From CAIUSP01 sp964594365 (GTDB taxonomy: Bacteria; Actinomycetota; Thermoleophilia; Solirubrobacterales; 70-9), in contig CAZQMB010000015.1 of the NCBI GenBank assembly GCA_964594365.1, forward strand, positions 1 through 28,744: a stretch of 28,744 bases of DNA. Direction: 5' to 3'. Shown here in pieces: positions 21,814-28,077 of the stretch. The notes beneath the pieces were generated by a model that saw only the letters and a program-made list of their open reading frames with translations, was not told the DNA's origin and did not search any database. Numbering within the stretch: position 1 is the first letter of the stretch; each line of letters begins with the position of its first letter. The position numbers and the translations under genes are program-made.

Positions 21814-22890
21814 ATGTTCTTCAAGACCAAACGCAAACGTAAACGCGAACGGATCGGGAACCTGAGGTCGTTCGAGGGTTCGAAGCCTGAGTCTGTCGAT
21901 GCGGACACTTTCGATTCTTTGGAGGCAATCCTCGTCGAGATCGATGAACTGTCAGCTGATCCCGCCCGACGTGAAGATCCAGAGGTCGCGGCCAGAATCC
22001 TCCAACTCCGACACTGGGCCGGTGCCCGCCTCGCGGGCAAGTCGAAGGAGACATCCCCATACCCCGATCCCGACTACTCCGGGCTGCCCGAGCCGGGCGT
22101 CGTCCCCGAGACGACACTCGACCAAGCCACCCCGGCGATGATCCGCGGCGCGCTTCTGCGCAACGGCTGCCTGCTGATCAGAGGTGTGGTGCCTCGGGAG
22201 GAAGCCGAAGGGCTCGCCGCAGACATCGACCGAGCCTATGAGATCCGGACCGAGGTGAGTGAGAGCAGGGCGAACGGTGCCGAGAAGGGCTGGTACGAGG
22301 AGTTCTCCCCCGACAGCCCGTACTTCTCCACCGTCGACAGAGGTTGGATCGGAGGTGGAGGCGGGCTGCTGGCGGCCGACTCGCCGGTCATGCACGCGAA
22401 GATGCTCGCGGCCTTCTCGGACGCAGGGTTGAGTGATTTGATCGCGGGCTATCTCGGCGAGCCTGCGGCCATCTCCGACCAGAAGTGCACGCTCCGCAAG
22501 ACTCCGCCGAGCGCCGGCAGGGGATGGCACCAGGACGGATCGTTCATGGGAGAAGTGAAGGCGCTGAACGTCTGGATGGCCCTGACCCACTGCGGAGACA
22601 CCGCTCCGGGAATGGACATCGTCCCGAAGCGGATCGAGGAGATCCTGCCGTCGGGAACCGAGGGCACCGAGATCGCGATCCAGATCCACGAGGACATCGC
22701 CCGAGCCGCTGCGGGAGATGGAGGAGTGGTGCGACCGATCTTCGAACCTGGGGACGTCCTGCTCTTCGACGAGATGTTCCTCCACACGACCGCTGCGGAG
22801 GCGAGCATGCCGAACACACGCTTTGCGATCGAGAGCTGGTTCTTCGGGGCGTCTGCCTTCCCCGAGGACTACGTACCTATCGCTGCCTAG
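21814..22890 (+). CDS. Phytanoyl-CoA dioxygenase (PhyH) family Fe(II)/2-oxoglutarate oxygenase
   Basis: This 358-residue protein has the double-stranded beta-helix oxygenase domain from about residue 95. Iron ligands are H239 and D241 in GWHQDGSF and H324 in FLHTTAAEA; R336 (NTRFAIESWF) is placed to bind 2-oxoglutarate. These enzymes hydroxylate lipids, acyl chains or small metabolites. The domain is preceded by a ~95-residue extension that begins with a very basic stretch (KTKRKRKRER) and continues helical and acidic, longer than in typical bacterial PhyH proteins. The start at 21814 follows GGGGGAAG by 10 nt. The TAG stop overlaps the convergent acyltransferase stop in CTAG (22887-22890). 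Confidence 0.87.
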   Translation: MFFKTKRKRKRERIGNLRSFEGSKPESVDADTFDSLEAILVEIDELSADPARREDPEVAARILQLRHWAGARLAGKSKETSPYPDPDYSGLPEPGVVPETTLDQATPAMIRGALLRNGCLLIRGVVPREEAEGLAADIDRAYEIRTEVSESRANGAEKGWYEEFSPDSPYFSTVDRGWIGGGGGLLAADSPVMHAKMLAAFSDAGLSDLIAGYLGEPAAISDQKCTLRKTPPSAGRGWHQDGSFMGEVKALNVWMALTHCGDTAPGMDIVPKRIEEILPSGTEGTEIAIQIHEDIARAAAGDGGVVRPIFEPGDVLLFDEMFLHTTAAEASMPNTRFAIESWFFGASAFPEDYVPIAA

Positions 22891-24182
22891 GCACTGCTCC
22901 TAGGGGCCTGACCCCCTTGTGCGCGCGCGCCGAACCGGTGGGCCCAACGGCGGATCGGCTGCTCGACGAATCGAGCGGAGAGATACCCGTAGAGCACCGA
23001 GAGAGGGATCACGAACAGGGAGAGTTCGAGCAGGTTCGAAAACCGCGTCATCAGCTCGAACCCGAGGACGTTGATCGCTATCACCATCAGCACGTAGTGG
23101 GACAGATAGATCCCGTAGCTGATGTCGCCGAGCTTCCTCACTCGCTGGTTCGCAAAGGGCCACTGGAGCCACCGTGGAGCGAGACAGATGGCCAGCATCA
23201 CAGCTCCCAGAACCAGCGAGAACGCCGCGCCGAGCAGGGGAGATTCGTACGCGGACGAGAGAAGCGCGTTACGGGAGACAGCCTCGAGTCCGGTCCAGAT
23301 TCCCAACCCCGCGAACAGCAGCAGCGCCGCAAAAGTGACCAACGTGCGCTGCAGGTCACTGCCGGGGGGTTTCCCCTTCCTCGTCCAGTGGACATACAGC
23401 CAGGCAGCGGTCATCCCCGAGGCGAAGGAGAGCGCCCAGGCCGGAAGTTGATTTACGCCACCGAAGGTGAGATGAGCGCCCATGTCGAGATCGAGTGACC
23501 CCGCTGCCCACGGCAGCCGCCAGATGAACGAGTGCCAGGCTACGGTGATGGCCGCGGCGATCGCGAGGCCGATGAATGGATGGCGTGCGTACCAACGCGC
23601 GATCAACGGGAGGACCAGGTAGAAACCGACCTCGACCGAGAGCGTCCACAGGGGCGTGTTGACGAGGAAGCCCGGCTCGATTCCCTGATCGAGCCACTTC
23701 AGCGGTTCCTGGAGGAAGAGGAAATGCCCGATCCCCCCGACCCAGGTCGGGTCTGCGAACTGGGGGAGGAGGAAGGCGAGCACGATCGTGATGGCCAGAG
23801 CCAGCCAATATGCAGGCGCAAGACGTGCCGCCCTGCGCAGCGCGTAGGGCCCGACCGGGCCGAACTCCCCACCTCGTGCCACTGTCGGAAGGAAGACGAC
23901 GAACCCCGAGACGACGAAGAGCACCTCGACGGCTCGACCGAGGAACCCCCATACGAGCGCCGCGTCGAAACTCGAGCCGGCGGCGTACTGCTCGATCGTG
24001 ATCAGATGCAGCAGGACGACCCCCATGATCGCGAAGGCCCGGAAGCCGTCGAACGCGGGGACGATGGGCAGCCCCGACGAGGACCGGAATTCCTTCCCGG
24101 GATCCTCCATCTGCGGAACCTCCTGCTCTGCCCGCTTGATCCGGGCAAGCATTCCGGAGATCTTGCCGCTGAAGCGGCTCAC
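22887..24182 (-). CDS. Acyltransferase 3 (OafA/YrhL-type) membrane protein
   Basis: This 431-residue protein is an integral membrane O-acyltransferase, which transfers acyl groups (usually acetyl) to glycans or lipids at the envelope. The family signature is present: FDGFRAFAIMGVVLLHL with His59, then VEVLFVVSGFVVFLP, RRAARLAPAYW, and NTPLWTLSVEVGFYLVLPL. About ten membrane segments can be traced. A basic, hydrophilic N-terminus of ~40 residues precedes the first. There is no SGNH domain. The GTG start at 24180-24182 overlaps the TGA of the upstream gene (GTGA), with GGAGG just before it, so the pair is translationally coupled. The acceptor is unknown; nearby glycosyl- and acetyltransferases suggest surface glycan. 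Confidence 0.88.
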   Translation of the reverse strand: MSRFSGKISGMLARIKRAEQEVPQMEDPGKEFRSSSGLPIVPAFDGFRAFAIMGVVLLHLITIEQYAAGSSFDAALVWGFLGRAVEVLFVVSGFVVFLPTVARGGEFGPVGPYALRRAARLAPAYWLALAITIVLAFLLPQFADPTWVGGIGHFLFLQEPLKWLDQGIEPGFLVNTPLWTLSVEVGFYLVLPLIARWYARHPFIGLAIAAAITVAWHSFIWRLPWAAGSLDLDMGAHLTFGGVNQLPAWALSFASGMTAAWLYVHWTRKGKPPGSDLQRTLVTFAALLLFAGLGIWTGLEAVSRNALLSSAYESPLLGAAFSLVLGAVMLAICLAPRWLQWPFANQRVRKLGDISYGIYLSHYVLMVIAINVLGFELMTRFSNLLELSLFVIPLSVLYGYLSARFVEQPIRRWAHRFGARAQGGQAPRSSA

Positions 24183-25240
24183 CTTCCTCCGCCCTGCGCC
24201 CCGAGAGCCGAGATCGGCGGAACCGCGCTTGCGCCGGGGAAGCCTCGGCGCTCGGCCTCGGCCGCGGCGCGATCGAGACCCCCGTGCTCGAGCGCGGCCA
24301 CCGGAGACTCACCTCGCCAGATCACACCCTTTCCGCGCTCCCGCACGGTGACTTCCATCGTCCCACCCAGATGCTCCAGGGCTCCTGCGACATTGCGGCG
24401 TTCCCTGGGCAACGGAACGGGCAGCAGATGTGACTCGCCGAGTGGCGAGCGGCCCTCGACCTCGATTCGCCAGCGGGGACTGCGGCCGGAAAACGACCAA
24501 CGGTCGTCGCTGACCTCAGCGGTTACCGGCGAGAGGCCCGGATTCCCCAGGCGGATCAGTCGCCCGTCCGGCAACCTGACCACGATCGCGGTGACCTCGG
24601 TACTCAGGCCGGCCGACTTGATCTCCCCTCCGGCGAAGGCGACACAAGCTGGCTCCTCCTCGAAGCCCTGAGCCTGACCCCACCACCACGAGTCGGGGAA
24701 TCCACCCCTGCCCCAGTTCTTCTCGCCGTAGACCTGCCACCCGTCCAGTTCCCACACCTCTCCGCCCAGATGCGCGATCCCGGAGGCCTTACCTCCGAGG
24801 AGCCAGGGATGCCAGTACTGGTTCAGCGCGGGGACCGTCTGGAAGATGCTCGATCCGCCGAGAGACCGACGGGTCCACCCCGCGCCGGCCGCGACTCGCA
24901 CCTCCAGCCGCGCCTCGGGGCCTAGATCGACGGTGAGGCTGTCGGCGGACCCGTCGAAGGCGTTGCCCGCGCGGGCACCGAGAGCATCGGGATCAGCCCA
25001 CCCCTCGGGATGCTCGACCGCTTCGAGGAATCCGTTCGGATGAGAGGCGAGACCGAGGGTCGACCAGGTGCCATCGTCGGCACGATTCACCCCACAGAGC
25101 GCGATCAGTACGCGGCCGTCGTCGCGCGGGGCGGTGAAGCGCCAGAAATAACCCTCCATCCGCACGCCTGGATGCGCCCTCAGCGGATCTCCCCACGGAA
25201 GATCCGCGCCCGTACCCCTGTAGGTCTTGATCAGTGGCAT
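24179..25240 (-). CDS. Tocopherol cyclase-like protein
   Basis: This 353-residue protein resembles the tocopherol cyclase (VTE1) family. YGEKNWGRGGFPDSWWWGQ (171-189) matches the plant/cyanobacterial signature around EKNWG..FP..W.W.Q, and EGYFWRFT (29-36) matches the start of the barrel. In plants and cyanobacteria these enzymes close the chromanol ring of tocopherol; relatives in non-photosynthetic bacteria have no known substrate, and no prenyltransferase or quinone methyltransferase is seen here. No signal peptide is evident. The C-terminus is Ala/Gly-rich. The frame is open far upstream, antisense to the copper protein, but ATG 25238-25240 is chosen: family similarity begins there and GATACT lies 6 nt upstream. 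It is coupled to the acyltransferase. Confidence 0.78.
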   Translation of the reverse strand: MPLIKTYRGTGADLPWGDPLRAHPGVRMEGYFWRFTAPRDDGRVLIALCGVNRADDGTWSTLGLASHPNGFLEAVEHPEGWADPDALGARAGNAFDGSADSLTVDLGPEARLEVRVAAGAGWTRRSLGGSSIFQTVPALNQYWHPWLLGGKASGIAHLGGEVWELDGWQVYGEKNWGRGGFPDSWWWGQAQGFEEEPACVAFAGGEIKSAGLSTEVTAIVVRLPDGRLIRLGNPGLSPVTAEVSDDRWSFSGRSPRWRIEVEGRSPLGESHLLPVPLPRERRNVAGALEHLGGTMEVTVRERGKGVIWRGESPVAALEHGGLDRAAAEAERRGFPGASAVPPISALGAQGGGR

Positions 25241-25246
25241 CGCTGG

Positions 25247-25252
25247 AGTATC
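25247..25252 (-). promoter_or_regulatory. Putative -10 element (GATACT) of a leaderless promoter
   Basis: On the minus strand GATACT ends 6 nt before the ATG at 25240. No Shine-Dalgarno sequence lies between. Confidence 0.4.
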
Positions 25253-25309
25253 GCGCTCACGGAGATGGATGCGAGTCTCGCGCGAAACCCTCGCGCATCG
25301 GGCGTGTTC

Positions 25310-25316
25310 AAGGAGG
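25310..25316 (+). promoter_or_regulatory. Shine-Dalgarno-like AAGGAGG before an alternative ATG
   Basis: AAGGAGG is followed after 5 nt by an ATG at 25322 that is in frame with the copper protein. It would add 30 residues in front of a complete signal peptide. The codons of that stretch look less GC-rich at third positions than the gene, so it may be a leader or a chance match. Confidence 0.35.
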
Positions 25317-25399
25317 CAGGTATGACTCCCCGGTCCACGAAATCCCGAGAGATGGAAGTTGCAGCCGTAGCCGCGCTCCCGCACGCCCGCCCGATGGGT

Positions 25400-25405
25400 C
25401 ACAAT
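25400..25405 (+). promoter_or_regulatory. Possible -10 element (CACAAT) before the copper protein
   Basis: CACAAT ends 6 nt before the ATG at 25412, the spacing seen at other leaderless starts. The first base departs from TANNNT, so support is weaker. Confidence 0.3.
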
Positions 25406-25411
25406 GCTCAG

Positions 25412-27103
25412 ATGGCTCGCAAGGTCCGGAAATTCGCGGGGGTGCTGACTGCAGCAGCCGCGCTGCTCGCCCCCGCATCGATGGCTTCGGCGGCCGACGA
25501 GATCCTCCAGCCGGCGAGCTACGCCGACCTCAGCACCTACAAGTGTCAGAGCGCTCCGCTGACCATCCAGCCGGGCCAGAACCTCAACCTCTTCGACACG
25601 ACCACCACCTGCCCCAACGCGCAGAAACTCAGTGGGCCAGGTGCCGCCAACCCGTTCAACAGTCCCCTTGAGGGCTACATCACCCGGTTCGAGCCGAACA
25701 TGGTCTGGACCAACGGACCCGGTGGGGTGGTGACCCCTCGGGTCGACGACCTGCATCTCCACCATGTCGTCTGGCTCCGCAACGATGTCCGGTTCGCGGC
25801 AGGTGAGGAGAAGACCTACGTCAAGCTCCCGCAGGGCTACGGCTACCGAGTGCCTGGCAATGCGAGTTGGGGTCTGAACTGGATGATCCACGACCTCCTC
25901 GACAAGCCCGGGCGCCAGATCCGGATCGAGTGGATCATCGACTGGGTGCCGGTGTCGAGCGGGAGCGCAGCGGGAATCGAACCACTGAAGGGAAGGTGGA
26001 TGGATGTCGCCGGGGATCCCCAGATCTACCCGGTATTCGACGCCGAGAAGGGCTTTGCCAATACCCAAGACGGCAAGTTCACCTTCCCGGACGAGGTCCC
26101 GCAGCTTGCATCGCAGGCGGGCTACGAAGAACGGGAGAAGATCAGCAACGCCCATCGCTGGACCATTCCCAACAACGTCGGACCTGTCGACAGCCGAGGC
26201 GTCACCCTCATCTTCGGAGCGGGACATCTGCACCCCGGGGGCCTCTATATGGATGTGAACGTGACCCGAGGCGGAGTGACCAAGAACATCTTCCGCTCCG
26301 ATGCCCGCTACTTCGAGCCGGCCGGTGCGGTCAGTTGGGACGTATCGATGAAGGCGACCCGACCCGAATGGCGGATCGAACTGAGGCCGGGAGACGTCGT
26401 CTCGATCAGCGCGACATACGACGTCACCAAGGGCTCGTGGTACGAGTCGATGGGGATCGTGCCCTTCGCCTATGTCGAGGGGCGGGGCGAACCCAATTCG
26501 GCCGATCCCTTCGAGGCTGCCGATGCCGAGGAGTTCCAGGCGATGGTCGACGCTGGCGGAATCCTCACCCATGGTCGGCTCCCCGAGAACGTCGACGACA
26601 AGGCGAATAAGCCGCTCGGGCTCGCGGACCCGCGCAAGCTCAAGAGCGGCAGGTTGATGCCGGCCGGCGGCGTCAAGGTGATCGAGTCCTTCTTCACGCT
26701 GGGAGGGTTTTCGGCTCTGCGGGGATTCCCGGCAAGCGCGATGCGCCCACCGGTGATCCGCCCCGGCAAGTCAGTCACCTTCACCAGCCTCGATGCGCTG
26801 GCCAACCAATCGATCTACGACCAGACTTGGCACACGATCACCTCCTGCGCTGCGCCGTGCAACAGGGGCTCCGGTATCGGCTACCCGCTCGCCGGAGGAC
26901 CGGTCAAGTTCGACTCTGGGCAGCTCGGATACGCCAACTCACCTGCCAATCAGGATGCGACGTACACCAATATCGGAGTGGTCGAGAACACCAACGTCTT
27001 CACCACCCCCCGCATCCGCAAGGCGGGCACCTACTCTTACTTCTGCCGAATCCACCCCTTCATGCGCGGATCTTTCAGAGTCGCGCCTGCCAAGAAGAAA
27101 TAG
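25412..27103 (+). CDS. Secreted PHM-like copper monooxygenase fused to an amicyanin-like cupredoxin domain
   Basis: This 563-residue protein starts with a Sec signal peptide (residues 1-27, ending SMASA). The middle part keeps candidates for all six copper ligands of peptidylglycine hydroxylating monooxygenase in order: H117-H118 (LHLHHVVW) and H160 (NWMIHDL) for one copper, H272/H274 (GHLHPGG) and M347 (WYESMGIVPFAY) for the other. The C-terminal ~120 residues form a type 1 copper domain with H474 (TWHTI), C545, H548 and M551 in YFCRIHPFMRG, very close to amicyanin. Cysteine pairs (C45/C67, C479/C483) may form disulphides. Family enzymes hydroxylate with O2, ascorbate and two coppers; here the blue-copper domain could supply electrons. 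Substrate is unknown. The ATG at 25412 gives a natural signal peptide; an ATG at 25322 is the alternative. A cupredoxin gene follows after 43 nt. Confidence 0.78.
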   Translation: MARKVRKFAGVLTAAAALLAPASMASAADEILQPASYADLSTYKCQSAPLTIQPGQNLNLFDTTTTCPNAQKLSGPGAANPFNSPLEGYITRFEPNMVWTNGPGGVVTPRVDDLHLHHVVWLRNDVRFAAGEEKTYVKLPQGYGYRVPGNASWGLNWMIHDLLDKPGRQIRIEWIIDWVPVSSGSAAGIEPLKGRWMDVAGDPQIYPVFDAEKGFANTQDGKFTFPDEVPQLASQAGYEEREKISNAHRWTIPNNVGPVDSRGVTLIFGAGHLHPGGLYMDVNVTRGGVTKNIFRSDARYFEPAGAVSWDVSMKATRPEWRIELRPGDVVSISATYDVTKGSWYESMGIVPFAYVEGRGEPNSADPFEAADAEEFQAMVDAGGILTHGRLPENVDDKANKPLGLADPRKLKSGRLMPAGGVKVIESFFTLGGFSALRGFPASAMRPPVIRPGKSVTFTSLDALANQSIYDQTWHTITSCAAPCNRGSGIGYPLAGGPVKFDSGQLGYANSPANQDATYTNIGVVENTNVFTTPRIRKAGTYSYFCRIHPFMRGSFRVAPAKKK

Positions 27104-27146
27104 AGAATCCGGAACTTCCCTCGCCTTCGCGTGTTCGAACTATCAG

Positions 27147-27491
27147 ATGAAGACAAACATCAAAGCCACCAAGAAGACTCTCTCCCTCGCGGCAGTCGCC
27201 GCTGCACTCTTGCTGCTCACGTTCGGCGGCGGACCCGCCTCCAGCGCTACCGTGGTTCAGGCGGGTGTCGGCGGTCAGAACATCTTCTCTCCGAAAGCGA
27301 TCACGGTGAGCAAGGGCAGTCGCGTGACTTGGCAGTTCAGCGGCCCGCACAACGTGGTCGGCAAGGGCAAAGGCTGGCTGTCGCGGATCAAGAACAGCGG
27401 GACCTGGTCCAGGACCTTCCGCGTCAAGGGGAAGTTCTACTACCGCTGCACGATCCACCCGGGCATGAATGGCAGCGTCACCGTCCGCTGA
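27147..27491 (+). CDS. Small secreted cupredoxin (plastocyanin/amicyanin-like)
   Basis: This 114-residue protein has a signal peptide (AAVAAALLLLTFGGGPASSA, about residues 15-34) and then a single type 1 copper domain. The ligands are H68 (GPHNVVG), C101, H104 and M107 in YYRCTIHPGMNGS; the C-x2-H-x2-M spacing is that of amicyanin-type cupredoxins. The strand NIFSPKAITVSKGSRVTWQF is the usual first half. It carries electrons outside the cytoplasmic membrane. Its ligand loop has the same spacing as the fused domain of the gene 43 nt upstream, so it may pass electrons to that enzyme or replace its domain. No ribosome binding site is visible, and no clear promoter of its own, so co-transcription is likely. 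Confidence 0.88.
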   Translation: MKTNIKATKKTLSLAAVAAALLLLTFGGGPASSATVVQAGVGGQNIFSPKAITVSKGSRVTWQFSGPHNVVGKGKGWLSRIKNSGTWSRTFRVKGKFYYRCTIHPGMNGSVTVR

Positions 27492-27547
27492 ACTGCGGTT
27501 CAGGCTTTCTCCACTTCTCCTCGATTCTCGATTCAGCGCCCACCGAC

Positions 27548-27553
27548 TAGCAT
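27548..27553 (+). promoter_or_regulatory. Putative -10 element (TAGCAT) of a leaderless promoter
   Basis: TAGCAT ends 6 nt before the ATG at 27560. TTCTCG at 27525-27530, 17 nt upstream, is a poor -35 candidate. Confidence 0.5.
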
Positions 27554-27559
27554 CACCCC

Positions 27560-28075
27560 ATGGGCGAGTGGGCTGACGAGTTCTTCCGTAACTGGCAGAA
27601 AGCCTGGAACACCGGCACCGAGGCCGTGCTCGAGTACGTAACCGACGACATCGAGTACTGGGATGTCACCCTCGATCAGCCCATCCACGGGAAGGATGCC
27701 TACGCCACCTACTGTGACGGCTTCTTCACAGCCTTCACCGAACTCGACTGGACCATGCGCGAACCGGTGATCCACGAAGGAGATCGCGTGGCCGAGCCGT
27801 GGGCCTTCCGCGGGCTCAACTCTGGTCCGATCTGGATCGGGCTGCCCGCGACCGGTCGTCGTCTCGAGAGCAAGGGAACCGACATCTTCGAATTCCGCGA
27901 CGGGAAGGTCTGCCGCGAGCACTCCTTCTACGACGTCACCTCGAACCTGCGTCAGCTCGGCCTGTGGCCGGGTATCGGGAGCATCGGTGAGCGGCTGATG
28001 ATGGGAGCAGGCAGCGGAGCGGTGCAGGCCGCCAAGCTAGTCGGTCGCCTGCCCGTCCCAGGCCGGCACTCCTGA
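27560..28075 (+). CDS. SnoaL-like/NTF2-fold protein
   Basis: This 171-residue protein has the NTF2-like cone fold of the SnoaL/ester cyclase group: WADEFFRNWQKAWNTG at the start, VTDDIEYWDVTLDQPIHGKD, a REPVIHEGDRVAEPW strand, and GTDIFEFRDGKVCREHSFYD near residue 110. Members act as cyclases, isomerases or hydrolases, or simply bind ligands; Asp and His residues in the pocket are present (D114, H123 approximately) but do not define a reaction. A ~40-residue Gly/Ala-rich C-terminal extension follows the domain. The -10 box 6 nt upstream of the ATG supports the start. A methyltransferase frame begins 2 nt after the stop. Confidence 0.8.
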   Translation: MGEWADEFFRNWQKAWNTGTEAVLEYVTDDIEYWDVTLDQPIHGKDAYATYCDGFFTAFTELDWTMREPVIHEGDRVAEPWAFRGLNSGPIWIGLPATGRRLESKGTDIFEFRDGKVCREHSFYDVTSNLRQLGLWPGIGSIGERLMMGAGSGAVQAAKLVGRLPVPGRHS

Positions 28076-28077
28076 CC

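Noticed and set aside
22485..24671. Two long plus-strand frames (337 and 379 codons) antisense to the acyltransferase and cyclase
   Set aside because: The minus strand has the acyltransferase-3 and cyclase signatures; the plus frames are Arg/Glu/Pro-rich without motifs.
25241..26572. Long minus-strand extension upstream of the tocopherol cyclase-like gene
   Set aside because: It is antisense to the copper protein, whose frame has clear family motifs. The cyclase similarity begins at the ATG at 25240, and high GC at third positions keeps the antisense frame open.
25412..27103. Nitrite reductase or multicopper oxidase
   Set aside because: There is only one type 1 copper motif, and the other His residues follow the PHM order. 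The HxH-...-HxH clusters of multicopper oxidases are missing.
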